Shown: positions 10,201 to 18,096 of the stretch, piece after piece
Layout: each line of letters opens with the position of its first letter
How positions within the stretch are numbered: the stretch's first letter is position 1
NCBI RefSeq assembly: GCF_019052805.1
Contig: NZ_JAHQRJ010000003.1
Coordinates: forward strand, 459,830 to 523,829
Reading direction: 5' to 3'
From: Noviherbaspirillum sp. L7-7A
Lineage (GTDB): Bacteria > Pseudomonadota > Gammaproteobacteria > Burkholderiales > Burkholderiaceae_D
DNA length: 64,000 nucleotides
Program-made: the position numbers and the translations under genes
The notes under the pieces: model-generated
Seen by the model: the letters and a program-made list of their open reading frames with translations, nothing else
Databases searched by the model: none
Told to the model about the DNA's origin: nothing

Positions 10201-10244
10201 GCGCCGGCGCCGGGCGGCATGAAGTGGAGTGGCTTGGTATGCAT
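7236..10244 (-). CDS. FAD- and Fe-S-containing 2-hydroxyacid dehydrogenase (YdiJ/D-2-hydroxyglutarate type)
   Basis: 1002-residue fusion. The N-terminal half is a GlcD/VAO-type FAD domain (YATDASIYQ, ARGAGTSQCGQ, TGNNSCGSRS) followed by its C-terminal cap. From about residue 590 there is an Fe-S region with CNNNGHC and MCPSYR, then CVSCKGCKRDCPTG, and lastly CCG-type heterodisulfide-reductase domains ending in SSCCGMAGSFGYE. This matches E. coli YdiJ (about 1018 residues), reported to act on D-2-hydroxyglutarate; D-lactate or glycolate are alternatives. AGGA precedes the start. It lies 58 bp after a glyoxylate aminotransferase gene and is probably cotranscribed with it, which points to oxidation of a hydroxyacid giving a keto acid for transamination. 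Confidence 0.88.
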   Translation of the reverse strand: MHTKPLHFMPPGAGAAASPLERQLRQELRGDVLFGRADRGRYATDASIYQIMPLGVAVPRDQQDLLRCLDVARHHGAAVLARGAGTSQCGQTVGEALVIDNSKWLNQVVAFDRAARTVTVEPGMVLDHLNAWLKPHGLWFPVDVSTAAQCTIGGMTGNNSCGSRSIEYGNMVHNVLAVDAVLADGTQGWFGPQEGMARDGRIGGIMAGIEQIAVRERNEIIERVPKVLRRVAGYNIDLFDCQNPRAYTDDGSANLAHILVGSEGTLAYSRQITLKLAPLPTHKVLGVVNFPTFYQAMDMTQHIVKLGPTAVELVDRTMIDLSLTNPAFEPVIRRALVGQPQAILLVEFAGDDLAALGIKLAQLDELMGDLALPGSVVQMPDANQQKALWEVRKAGLNIMMSMKGDGKPVSFIEDCAVPLEHLAEYTSQLTEVFHSYGTEGTWYAHASVGTLHVRPILDMRRHGAKDMREIAEKASELVRRYKGAYSGEHGDGLCRGEWVAWQYGPRINQAFSEIKDLFDPDNRFNPDKIVRPPKMDDAANFRFTPGYQEQALETRLDWSAWNVRRDPLTGEESAPGTGGDRTGGLAKLVEMCNNNGHCRKFDAGTMCPSYRVTRDEKHVTRGRANTLRLAISGQLGTEGLASPEVKEVLDLCVSCKGCKRDCPTGVDMAKVKIEARAAWTAKHGTSLRDRLVATMPRYAPLASRFGRLLAAADGVPVLSGWVKGRLGLAPQRAFPRFKKSFLSGAAPHPAQAGGREVLLFVDTFNNYMEPENAAAARDVLEAAGYTVHFNSHAGERPLCCGRTYLAAGMVDEAKAEARRSLDALLPYVERGVAVVGLEPSCLLSLRDEFLSYGYGEEAERLAASSFLFEEFLVREKAAGRLALDLKPLATASALVHGHCHQKAFDAVRPVQTVLGWIPQLQVSMIESSCCGMAGSFGYEAEHYDASQAMGELSLFPAVRKAGANTLLVADGTSCRHQIEDGTDRQAIHVARVLASALNAPRL

Positions 10245-10302
10245 GTCTGCGTGTCCTGGTGTGTGCGTCGGGCCGTATGCCAGCCCTGTTTCAGGCTGTG
10301 GG

Positions 10303-11520
10303 TCAGGCCGCCTGTTTGCGTGCCTGCGCCTTGCCGGCCATCAGCTGCTCCATTGCGGCATTCACACCGCTGCCGGCCAGCGGCACGCCGGCGAGCTTGA
10401 GGCCCATCTCGCAGCCGGACAGCGTTGCCATCAGCGACAGGTCATTGGCTTCGCCCAGATGGCCGATGCGAAACATGCGGCCCTTTAGCTTGCCCAGGCC
10501 GGTGCCCAGCGACATGTCGAAGTTGTCGTAGATGATGCGGCGCACCTGGTCGGCATCGACGCCTTCCGGCATCACCACGCCGGTCAGGATGGGCGAATAG
10601 ACATTTGGGTCGGCGCACTGGACTTCCAGGCCCCATGCGTGCACTGCGGCCCGGGCGGCGGCGGCCAGGCGCTGGTGGCGGGCAAACACATTGTCCAGGC
10701 CTTCGCCGAGGATCATCTCCAGCGCTTCATGCAGGCCGTACAGCAGGTTGGTGTTCGGGGTATAGGGCCAGTAGCCGGTCTTATTCATCTCGATGATGTC
10801 GGTCCAGTCCCAGAAGGCCCGCGGCAGTTTCGCGTTCCTGCTGGCGGCGATCGCTTTCTTCGACACCGCATTGAAGCTGATGCCGGGCGGCAGCATCAGG
10901 CCCTTCTGCGAGCCTGACACCGTGACGTCCACGCCCCATTCATCGTGACGGTAATCCGCCGCGGCCAGGCCGGAAATTGTATCGACCAGCAGCAGCGCCG
11001 GATGGCCGGCCGCATCGATGGCGCGGCGCACCGCGGCGATGTCGGAAGTGACGCCGGTCGAGGTTTCATTGTGCACGACGCACACCGCCTTGATCTGATA
11101 CCCCGGGTCGGCCTTCAGGCGCGCCTCGATCTGATCGGCCTGCACGCCGCGACGCCAGCCCTCGATGCCCGGCAAGCCGAGAAACTCGGGCTTCAGGCCC
11201 AGCGCCTCCGCCATCTTCTTCCACAGCGTGGCGAAGTGGCCGGTCTCGTACATCAGCACATGGTCGCCAGGGCTTAGCACATTCGTCAGCGCGGCCTCCC
11301 ATGCGCCAGTGCCGGAAGCCGGATAAATGATGACCGGCTGCTCTGTCTTGAAGATCTTCTTGATGCCTTCCAGCACCTTCAGACCCAGCGCGCCAAACTC
11401 TGGACCGCGATGGTCGATGGTGGGATAGCTCATCGCACGCAAGATGCGGTCGGGAACCGGACTCGGACCGGGAATCTGCAGGAAATGGCGGCCGGCGGGA
11501 TGAAAGTCGAGGGTTAGCAT
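10303..11520 (-). CDS. Alanine/serine-glyoxylate aminotransferase family (class V PLP enzyme)
   Basis: 405 residues with the class V fold. The N-terminus QIPGPSPVPDRILRAM is the hallmark of AGXT/serine-glyoxylate aminotransferases. YPASGTGAWEAALTN and the PLP-anchoring Lys in SGSQKGLMLPPG are present, with the Asp of LLVDTISGLAA. The reaction moves an amino group from serine or alanine to glyoxylate (or the reverse) in the cytosol. AAGGA precedes the ATG. It is the promoter-proximal gene of a two-gene unit with the FAD/Fe-S dehydrogenase and faces an FCD GntR regulator; a palindrome at 11546 lies just upstream. Donor specificity cannot be read from the sequence. Confidence 0.87.
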   Translation of the reverse strand: MLTLDFHPAGRHFLQIPGPSPVPDRILRAMSYPTIDHRGPEFGALGLKVLEGIKKIFKTEQPVIIYPASGTGAWEAALTNVLSPGDHVLMYETGHFATLWKKMAEALGLKPEFLGLPGIEGWRRGVQADQIEARLKADPGYQIKAVCVVHNETSTGVTSDIAAVRRAIDAAGHPALLLVDTISGLAAADYRHDEWGVDVTVSGSQKGLMLPPGISFNAVSKKAIAASRNAKLPRAFWDWTDIIEMNKTGYWPYTPNTNLLYGLHEALEMILGEGLDNVFARHQRLAAAARAAVHAWGLEVQCADPNVYSPILTGVVMPEGVDADQVRRIIYDNFDMSLGTGLGKLKGRMFRIGHLGEANDLSLMATLSGCEMGLKLAGVPLAGSGVNAAMEQLMAGKAQARKQAA

Positions 11521-11545
11521 GGGAGTCCTTTGTCTCTTCTTTTGA

Positions 11546-11561
11546 ATTTTGAATACAAAAT
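11546..11561. promoter_or_regulatory. Palindromic operator ATTTTG-AATA-CAAAAT
   Basis: Perfect 6-bp inverted repeat with a 4-bp AT spacer, 26 bp upstream of the aminotransferase start and about 180 bp upstream of the divergent GntR gene. Near-identical sites occur before two tctC genes (36952 and 44325). Size and symmetry fit FCD GntR dimers. Confidence 0.65.
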
Positions 11562-11741
11562 ACTTTAACAGCGAGATGACCTGACGTAAACTGGTTTCTG
11601 CGATACGGCCTAACTACAAACATGATGAAGTGCACCGATTACCGCTGATTCATTAGTTTCCAATAAGCAGGCCAAGTCCGCCGGGATCCGCAGTTGACTT
11701 GCGGGTACTTCGGTTAAAATACCGCCACTCGGAGGTTTAGT

Positions 11742-12488
11742 ATGCAAAATACAGATAACAATGCACTGGAAACGGGACGCGTGCTGGTCACCAAGGTGGA
11801 GCGTCAGCGGCTGCATGACACGGTGGTCAGCCACCTGCGCAACCTGATTATCGAGGGCGCGCTGGCCCCCGGCATGAAGCTCAACGAACGCGAACTTTGC
11901 GAAACCCTGGGCATCTCCCGCACGCCGCTGCGCGAAGCGATGAAGGTGCTGGCGGCCGAAGGGCTGATCGACACCTTTCCGAACCGCGGCGCCTTCGTTT
12001 CCCGCATGTCGCAGAACGAGATATGGGAAACCTTCGAGGTCATGAGCGGCCTGGAAGCGATGTCCGGCGAACTGGCCGCCGCGCGCATCACGCCGGTCGA
12101 GATTGCCGAGATCAAGGCGCTGCACTATGCAATGCTGGCCTGCCGCGCACAGAACGACCTGCCCGGCTATTACAGCCGCAACCAGACCATCCATAACAAG
12201 ATTAATGAAGCCGCGCGCAATTCGGTGCTGCGCCAGATGTATCTGACGATGAACCGTCGGCTGCTGGCCTTGCGCTTCAAGTCTAACTTCCAGCCGGGCA
12301 AATGGGACAATGCGATCCAGGAACATGAGGAGATGATCAAGGCGCTGGAAGCGCGCGACGGCGCCAGGCTAGGCCATCTGCTGCGTCAGCATCTGATGGA
12401 GAAGCGGGATGCGGTGATCAAGGGCCTGGCCATGCCGGAAGCAGCGCTCGTCGAGCGGGAAGCAAGGGCATCGCCCGAGGCGGCTTGA
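11742..12488 (+). CDS. GntR-family regulator, FCD (FadR) subgroup
   Basis: 248 residues. The winged helix covers about residues 22-90, with the recognition helix in GISRTPLREAMKVLAAEGLI; the FCD ligand domain follows (WETFEVMSGLEAMSGELAA, IHNKINEAARNSVLRQMY, HEEMIKALEARDGARLG), with Asp/His residues suited to a metal-bound carboxylate. GGAGG lies 7 nt before the start. It is divergent from the aminotransferase/YdiJ-like pair and probably controls it from the site at 11546. Its recognition helix is very similar to that of the regulator at 40362-41060, suggesting overlapping DNA targets. Confidence 0.88.
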   Translation: MQNTDNNALETGRVLVTKVERQRLHDTVVSHLRNLIIEGALAPGMKLNERELCETLGISRTPLREAMKVLAAEGLIDTFPNRGAFVSRMSQNEIWETFEVMSGLEAMSGELAAARITPVEIAEIKALHYAMLACRAQNDLPGYYSRNQTIHNKINEAARNSVLRQMYLTMNRRLLALRFKSNFQPGKWDNAIQEHEEMIKALEARDGARLGHLLRQHLMEKRDAVIKGLAMPEAALVEREARASPEAA

Positions 12489-12728
12489 CACCGGACCTTT
12501 GAACAGAATTCGGAAAGGCTGACGGCTTCGGGGCAATGGTTTTCCGGGGGTAGCTTTCCGATAGGTTAGATAAGGATGGCCGGCAAGGTATTACGCTTTC
12601 CGGATAGTGGGTGTAGGGCGGGACGTGAAAGGTTCACCTTTCTTGCGTTGCGAGATGGTGGAGTGCGTCTTCGGGGATTCCATGTTACCAAAGCACCGGT
12701 GGCAGTTTCCATTGGATTACGCAAAGAG

Positions 12729-12805
12729 ACGTTGCGGTTGCCATTGCATTACACGTAGCGACCGTTGTCGTTGCCGTTGTTTTTGAAGTGGCCGTTGCCG
12801 TCAGT
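12729..12805. repeat. Imperfect GTTGCC/GTTGCG-type short repeat tract
   Basis: GTTGCGGTTGCC, GTTGTCGTTGCCGTTG and CCGTTGCCGTCAGTTGCC follow one another with interruptions. This is low-complexity intergenic sequence of a kind I associate with multicopy repeats in Burkholderiales; copy number cannot be judged from one window. Confidence 0.45.
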
Positions 12806-12880
12806 TGCCGGTGAGCGCGCCCCGCTGCGCGGGGTACCGCTGACACGGGAACCCCACGCAGCGGGACGCCATCACCGGGT

Positions 12881-12940
12881 CCTTTTTTTTGATGACTTTT
12901 TTGGCGAAGGAAAGAAAGTAACCCGGCCGCCGGGGCGGAC
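12881..12940. repeat. Degenerate dispersed intergenic repeat (T-run, ACTTT..AAAGAAAGT hairpin)
   Basis: A T8 run, then ACTTTTTTGGCGAAGG and AAAGAAAGTAACCCGGCC, and then a GC-rich block. The unit recalls a multicopy element I know from many beta- and gammaproteobacterial genomes, in which a GGCGAAGC-centred hairpin is followed by a CCGG-rich block. It may act as a terminator for the GntR gene, but several mismatches suggest decay. Confidence 0.45.
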
Positions 12941-13095
12941 TCCCGGCTTGTCTCCACAGCAGTGCAACCGCATTGCATCACCCGGCAGCGCAGCACCGTC
13001 TAACCCGAGACCCAAACCGCCAGCACGATGAACAACAAACAAGAATGCCCGACCGAATCGCTTCAGCCGGGCATCCTATCCAACCAGCTACCTCC

Positions 13096-13929
13096 CTAAT
13101 ACTTCGCCGAAGTAAACCGCCGGGAAGTCGACATCACCCGCAACTGGTTATCCACCCCAGTTACCCCCTGCACCGCCGCCACGACCCGCTCTGCCTCGCT
13201 GCGCTCGGCATCGCTGATCACGATGCCATGCAGGCTGACCAACCCGCCGCGCGACTCGATCGTCACCTTGGTGTCGCGGGTGGCCTCGTTGTCCTTGAAG
13301 GCGGCGCGGATGCGCGCCGTCAGGGTCATGTCGGCCAACATCGCGCGCGATGCCTCGGTTTCCTGGAATTCCGGGCGCCGCGTCAGCTGCGTGATCAGTT
13401 CCACGCAGCTGGCCACTGACACCCGGTCGGTGTTAAGCACGAGATCGTACAGCAGCGGATCGCCCCAGGTAACGCCAAATTGCTGGTGCATGCGCGCGGC
13501 ATGAGCCTCGTCGCTGCGGCGGATCTCATCCTCGGCAAAGCCGCGGTCGTCGGTGCCAAGGTTTTCCATCAGCCAGTCCACGCGATTCCCGAACGAGCGC
13601 GTGATGCGCACGCCCACCACATGCGGCACCGGCCGCAGCATGCAGGTGGCGCCCCAACCGCGCAGCACGATATTGCCCCTGTTGGCCAGCTCGAACACCT
13701 CCTCGGCCGAATACACGGCGATCTTCTGCCGATCGGTGGTGAGGCGTTCGACAATGCCGGCCTTGCCTTCGCGAAGGCGGCGGATCACGCTCTTGGGCAT
13801 GTTCATCTTTTCCGAAAGGCGCTCCACCACTTCATGCCGCATGGTATCGAGCTTCAGGGAGTCGGCCAGCTGCATGCCGACATCCTTGGCAAGCGATCCC
13901 ATTTCCTGCGTGATTGCGATGACAGGCAT
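13096..13929 (-). CDS. Cytidylate-kinase-like protein fused to a BON domain
   Basis: 277 residues. Residues 1 to about 190 resemble the cytidylate-kinase-like (Cmk2) family: VIAITQEMGSLAKDVG stands in for the P-loop, followed by RHEVVERLSEKM, NIVLRGWGATCML and VVGVRITRSFGNRV. The expected GxxGxGK[ST] is not intact, so kinase activity is doubtful. Residues about 200-270 form a BON domain (TLTARIRAAFKDNEATRD, GLVSLHGIVISDAERSEAERVV, GVTGVDNQL), usually a lipid- or envelope-associated module. There is no signal peptide. GGAGGA overlaps the end of tctA and the gap is 13 bp, so it is translated with the transporter. The role is unknown; sensing or regulation of the transporter is only a guess. Confidence 0.8.
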   Translation of the reverse strand: MPVIAITQEMGSLAKDVGMQLADSLKLDTMRHEVVERLSEKMNMPKSVIRRLREGKAGIVERLTTDRQKIAVYSAEEVFELANRGNIVLRGWGATCMLRPVPHVVGVRITRSFGNRVDWLMENLGTDDRGFAEDEIRRSDEAHAARMHQQFGVTWGDPLLYDLVLNTDRVSVASCVELITQLTRRPEFQETEASRAMLADMTLTARIRAAFKDNEATRDTKVTIESRGGLVSLHGIVISDAERSEAERVVAAVQGVTGVDNQLRVMSTSRRFTSAKY

Positions 13930-13942
13930 GACATCCTCCTGA

Positions 13943-15472
13943 TCAGTCGACCGGCTGCTGCGCAGCCAGCGTGTTGACGGGCACTGGACGAATCTTCCTG
14001 ATGACCAGGGAGATCAGCGGCCAGAACAGCAGGATCATCGCCAGCAGCGTGATGCCGCCCACCAGGAAGTTGGACCACATGATGGACAGCTCGCCCTGCG
14101 ACACCAGCATCGCCTGCCTGAACGCATCCTCGGCCTTGTCGCCCAGCACCAGCGCAAGCACCAGCGGCGCCAGCGGATAGTCGAGCTTCTTGAACACATA
14201 GCCAATGATCCCGAACAGCAGCATGAACCAGATGTCGAGCATGGCGTTATGCACCGTGTAGGCGCCGATGGCGCAGATCACGATGATCACGGGTGCAATG
14301 ATCGAGAACGGGATGCGCAGGATGGACGCAAACAGCGGCACGGTAGTCAGCACCACGATCAGGCCAACCAGGTTACCAAGGTACATGCTGGCGATCAGGC
14401 CCCAGACGAAGTCCTTCTGCTCGACGAACAGCAGCGGACCAGGCTGCAGGCCCCAGATCAGCAGGCCGCCCAGCAGCACGGCAGCGGTAGGCGAGCCGGG
14501 GATGCCCAGCGCCAGCATCGGCAGCAGCGCGCTGGTGCCGGCTGCATGCGCCGCGGTTTCCGGTGCCACCACGCCTTCGAGCTCGCCGGTGCCGAACTTG
14601 GCGCCGTTCTTGGATGTCTTCTTGGCAATGCCGTAGCTCATGAACGATGCCGGCGTGGCACCGCCCGGGGTGATGCCCATCCAGATGCCGATCAGCGAGC
14701 TGCGGATGTAGGTCATGAAGAACTTGGGCAGCTGCTTCCAGGTTTCAAGCACCACCTTGGGGCTGATCTTGGCCGACTTGCCGGAAAAGGCCAAGCCTTC
14801 TTCCATCGACAGCAGGATCTCACCGATGCCAAACAGGCCGATCACGGCGATCAGGAAGTCGAAGCCGCGCATCAGTTCGGACCAGCCAAAGGTCAGGCGC
14901 AACTGCCCGGTCACGGTATCCATGCCAACCGACGCCAGCGCAAAGCCAAGCGCCATCGATGCGAGGATCTTGAACGGCGACCCCTTGCCCATGCCAACGA
15001 AGCTGCAGAAGGTCAGCAGGTAGACAGCGAAGAATTCCGGCGGGCCGAATTTCAACGCGAACTTGGCCACCAGTGGCGCCATGAACGTGATCATCACCAC
15101 GGCCACGAAGGCGCCCACGAAGGATGAGGTGAAGGCGGCCGCCAGTGCTTCGCCGGCCCGCCCCTTCTGCGCCATCGGGTAGCCGTCGAAGGTGGTTGCC
15201 ACCGACCAGGGCTCGCCCGGAATATTGAACAGCACCGAGGTGATTGCCCCGCCGAACAGTGCGCCCCAATAGATACAGGACAGCATGATAATGGCAGAGG
15301 TAGGGGACATGCTGAAGGTCAAGGGCAGCAGGATCGCCACGCCATTGGCGCCTCCCAGCCCGGGCAACACGCCGATCAGCACACCCAGAATGATCCCGAC
15401 AAACATCAGGACCGTATTCATCGGTGTCAGAACGACTGCGAAGCCATGGAACAGCGCGCTGATTTCTTCCAT
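13943..15472 (-). CDS. tctA: TTT large membrane subunit TctA (operon 1)
   Basis: 509-residue polytopic inner-membrane protein with about a dozen hydrophobic segments. It carries the TctA signatures GVLPGLGGANGVAILLPL, SCIYWGALFGGAITSVLFNIPG near the N-terminus and the repeat-related HAAGTSALLPMLALGIPGSP later on. With TctB and a periplasmic TctC it makes a sodium- or proton-driven carboxylate importer. AAGGAG precedes the start. The gene follows tctB by 65 bp and is followed by the kinase-BON gene at 13 bp. Two paralogues (33730 and 41082) in the same window are clearly homologous, with near-identical blocks. Confidence 0.95.
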   Translation of the reverse strand: MEEISALFHGFAVVLTPMNTVLMFVGIILGVLIGVLPGLGGANGVAILLPLTFSMSPTSAIIMLSCIYWGALFGGAITSVLFNIPGEPWSVATTFDGYPMAQKGRAGEALAAAFTSSFVGAFVAVVMITFMAPLVAKFALKFGPPEFFAVYLLTFCSFVGMGKGSPFKILASMALGFALASVGMDTVTGQLRLTFGWSELMRGFDFLIAVIGLFGIGEILLSMEEGLAFSGKSAKISPKVVLETWKQLPKFFMTYIRSSLIGIWMGITPGGATPASFMSYGIAKKTSKNGAKFGTGELEGVVAPETAAHAAGTSALLPMLALGIPGSPTAAVLLGGLLIWGLQPGPLLFVEQKDFVWGLIASMYLGNLVGLIVVLTTVPLFASILRIPFSIIAPVIIVICAIGAYTVHNAMLDIWFMLLFGIIGYVFKKLDYPLAPLVLALVLGDKAEDAFRQAMLVSQGELSIMWSNFLVGGITLLAMILLFWPLISLVIRKIRPVPVNTLAAQQPVD

Positions 15473-15537
15473 AACAAAACTCCTTTAATTCCGTTTTCAC
15501 AGGCGCGCCCAGCAGGCCGCGCCGTGCCTGTTGGGGA

Positions 15538-16059
15538 TCAGTAGCCGAGGAAACTCAGCGGATCGTACATCCCCTTGAACAGGGGTACCTTGAACCACAC
15601 CTCGAACAGGCAGAAGAACAGGATCGCCACGGCCAGCGCCACGATCACGCTGCGCACCCAGGAGTACTTGCCCAGGATGACCATGAACAGCGCGATATAG
15701 ATGGCGGACGCGACATAGATGCCGATCACCTGGATTGCCAGCACATAGACCGCAGCCGGTACCAGTACCGACATCACGCGCTTGAACTGCTCGCCATCGA
15801 CGAAGATCTCGGTATTGCGGTTCTTGCCCAGCAGGGCCTGGTACAGCACGCCCAGGCCGGAGATGGCGGTGATCAGCCCGATATAGAAAGGGAAATAGCC
15901 AGCGCCTGGACCATCCGAAGTCCAGCCCGAGCCCAGCTTGCGGCTGCCGAAAATAACGACCAGGCCGGCGATCAGCACCAGCCCGGCGACGACTGCTTCA
16001 ACGACATAAGTGGGAACGCCAGTGCGAGCGCCCTCGTCGGCTTCCTTGATTTGCTCCAT
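15538..16059 (-). CDS. tctB: TTT small membrane subunit TctB (operon 1)
   Basis: 173 residues with four predicted membrane helices (around 22-40, 52-72, 92-118 and 128-160) and the family block GPGAGYFPFYIGL after the first helix. TctB is the poorly conserved small partner of TctA. The N-terminus is charged and cytoplasmic. The Shine-Dalgarno (GGGGC) is weak. It lies between tctC (91 bp upstream) and tctA (65 bp downstream), the standard order. Confidence 0.92.
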   Translation of the reverse strand: MEQIKEADEGARTGVPTYVVEAVVAGLVLIAGLVVIFGSRKLGSGWTSDGPGAGYFPFYIGLITAISGLGVLYQALLGKNRNTEIFVDGEQFKRVMSVLVPAAVYVLAIQVIGIYVASAIYIALFMVILGKYSWVRSVIVALAVAILFFCLFEVWFKVPLFKGMYDPLSFLGY

Positions 16060-16150
16060 TTGTATGCCCCGATAGAGTGATTGGACGGCGAAACCGGATG
16101 GGACCGGATGCGGGAAGGCGTTACCGCCATTGCCGCATCCCCAAGTCCCG

Positions 16151-17176
16151 TTACTGCACCAGGAAGCCTGCTTCCTTCATCAGGTCGCGATGCATGGTTT
16201 CGGTCTTTTCCAGCCACTGGGTGAACTCGGTGCCGGTCATCACCGTCTGGTTAAAGGCGCCCTTCTCCATGTAGTCCTTCCAGTCAGGCGTCTCACGGAC
16301 CTTCTTCAGCAGGTCGAGATAGAACTCGGTTTGCTCCTTGGTCACGCCTGGCGGCATAAAGATGCCGCGCAACATGGTGTAGCTGGTGGGAATGCCGCCC
16401 TCCTTGCAGGTCGGGATATCCGCCCAGGACTGGGTCTCGGTCACCTTGGCCTTGTAGTCCATGCGCTTCTCGTCGAACACGCAGAGCGGGCGCAGCTTGC
16501 CGGCGCGCCATTGCGCCACGGCCTCGATCGGGTTGTTGACAGTGGAATCGACGTGGCCGCCCACCAGCTGCACAGCCACTTCGCCGCCGCCCTTGAACGG
16601 TACGTAGATGAACTTGGTGCCCACGGCCTTGCCCAGGCCGACGGTCAGAATCTGGTCTTCCTGCTTGGAGCCGGTGCCGCCCATCTTGGTCTTGTTGGGT
16701 CCGGCTGCCTTTACGCCTGCAGCAAAATCCTGCGCCGTCTTGTAGGGTGAATCGGCGTTGACCCACAGCACGAACTGGTCAAGCGCCATCATGGATACCG
16801 GCGTCATGTCGCGCCAGCTGAAGGGAACGCCGGTTGCCATCGGCGTGGTAAACAGGTTGGACAGCGTGATGACAATCTTGTGCGGGTCGCCCTTGGCGCC
16901 CTTGATTTCGAGGAAGCCTTCGGCCCCGGCGCCGCCAGACTTGTTAACCACGATCATCGGTTGCTTCATCAGCTTGTTCTTGACGATCACGCCCTGGATT
17001 AGGCGCGCCATCTGGTCGGCGCCGCCGCCGGTGCCGGCCGGCACCACGAATTCCACCGGTTTGGTGGGCTCCCATGCCAGTGCGGGCGCGCTCGCGAAGG
17101 CGGCAGCCACTGCCAGCGCGCACCCGGCAAATTTCAGTGAACCGCTGATGACCCTTGAATGCAATGTCTTACCCAT
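16151..17176 (-). CDS. tctC: TctC/Bug solute-binding protein of TTT operon 1
   Basis: 341 residues from the ATG at 17176, chosen because GGAG lies 8 nt upstream and the protein then begins with a clean Sec signal (KTLHSRVISG, a hydrophobic core, then ASAPALA-WEPTKPVE). The mature part has VVPAGTGGGADQMARLIQG and VVNKSGGAGAEGF, the two loops that hold carboxylates in this family. It is the first gene of the tctC-tctB-tctA-kinase/BON operon. The promoter region is shared with the divergent oxc gene 920 bp away and contains a palindrome, so oxalate or a related acid is a possible ligand (inference). Confidence 0.92.
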   Translation of the reverse strand: MGKTLHSRVISGSLKFAGCALAVAAAFASAPALAWEPTKPVEFVVPAGTGGGADQMARLIQGVIVKNKLMKQPMIVVNKSGGAGAEGFLEIKGAKGDPHKIVITLSNLFTTPMATGVPFSWRDMTPVSMMALDQFVLWVNADSPYKTAQDFAAGVKAAGPNKTKMGGTGSKQEDQILTVGLGKAVGTKFIYVPFKGGGEVAVQLVGGHVDSTVNNPIEAVAQWRAGKLRPLCVFDEKRMDYKAKVTETQSWADIPTCKEGGIPTSYTMLRGIFMPPGVTKEQTEFYLDLLKKVRETPDWKDYMEKGAFNQTVMTGTEFTQWLEKTETMHRDLMKEAGFLVQ

Positions 17177-17319
17177 TTCAGTCTCCGTCGTAGTTGTATT
17201 GTTGGACCAGCATGCTGCTGGCATTGCCGTTTGCCGCATTGGAATCTAACCGGCCTTGTTCGGATATTTTTCCGATTCATGGATGGGTACAAAAATACTG
17301 GACAACTTTGGAAAAAATT

Positions 17320-17339
17320 AAATTGACCGATGTCAATTT
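17320..17339. promoter_or_regulatory. Perfect palindrome AAATTGAC-CGAT-GTCAATTT before tctC
   Basis: Two 8-bp arms around a 4-bp spacer, about 145 bp upstream of tctC. Flanking TTGGAAAA and TTCCAA extend the symmetry imperfectly. The core TTGAC-N4-GTCAA recurs upstream of oxc. Confidence 0.6.
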
Positions 17340-17945
17340 TCCAAATTTTCCCGGTGCAGATGGGATTACCAAAGCAGGGCCGGTATCGGCTTTCCGGGAT
17401 AGGTCTCTGATACAGAAACCGCGTTTACTGTTTGGCTGCTGGGGCAGCAAAAACAACTCGTCAGGTAAAGGGGGTGTGCGGACCGAGCCGCCGCATCGCC
17501 AGCGGATATGACGGCAGGGACATGAGGGACCGAGCTATTCTGGTTTCTACTGTGTAACCGGGCTGATTCATGAACTTGGTCTCCTCGTTCAATGCGCGGC
17601 GGCCATGACAGCATGCTACTGTCTGCAAACCGCCCTTCCCGCTTGGCCGGCTTCCACAGCATCGAGTAGCAAGGATGCGATCCGTATTGTGGACTGCCGG
17701 TGATGTGCCTGATGGCTACTGGTAACCTGGCACTGATTCTCAAAGAACGCTCGCGCTTTCTCCTTGATCGCGGTTAAGTTTCCAAAATTCCGCAAATTTA
17801 ACTGGGCGCCTGGCTTTCCCCACTTGCGCAACCGGTTGGCGGTAATTTATTTTCGCCCTTTGCTAACAGGCTTTTTTCTATGTCCCTGTACCTGCTTGCG
17901 GATTCTTCCTTGCCGGACCGCAGGCAAAAACTCATGTTGTCAAAC

Positions 17946-17959
17946 TTGACCCTGGTCAA
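17946..17959. promoter_or_regulatory. Perfect palindrome TTGACC-CT-GGTCAA before oxc
   Basis: A 14-bp inverted repeat 137 bp upstream of the oxc start. It shares the TTGAC/GTCAA arms and the same centre-to-centre geometry with the site at 17320, so one regulator may bind both. No regulator gene adjoins oxc-frc, so it would act from elsewhere. Confidence 0.6.
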
Positions 17960-18096
17960 TGAGAAAAAAGCCCGGCCGTCGCTATGATGGCCGCAACCTG
18001 ACCCCGGGGCATCCTGCGGCGCGGGTCGGCAGACAAGCTGCCTGGCCATATCCCTTTATGGCGAGCGACACGCATAAAACATACAGAGGAGAACGC

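Larger units (their letters stand above)
12489..13095. other. Gene-free stretch with dispersed repeats
   Basis: About 600 bp between two convergent genes. The short open frames here have no codon bias or start signals that I trust. It contains a GTTGCC-rich segment and a degenerate hairpin repeat (listed separately), plus the small perfect stem CCCCGC-TGC-GCGGGG around 12821. I see no gene. Confidence 0.6.
17177..18096. other. Long divergent regulatory region between tctC and oxc
   Basis: 920 bp without a convincing gene; open frames here lack codon bias and starts. The tctC-proximal 150 bp is AT-rich. Two related palindromes (17320 and 17946) lie towards the two ends, each near the gene it would control. 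The middle may hold remnants, but I recognise nothing. Confidence 0.6.

Noticed and set aside
12576..12758. 60-codon open frame in the repeat-bearing gap
   Set aside because: It lies partly in low-complexity repeat, with no start signal and no recognisable sequence.
17616..17831. 71-codon minus-strand open frame in the tctC/oxc gap
   Set aside because: Its composition looks random and no start signal is present; treated as part of the regulatory gap.
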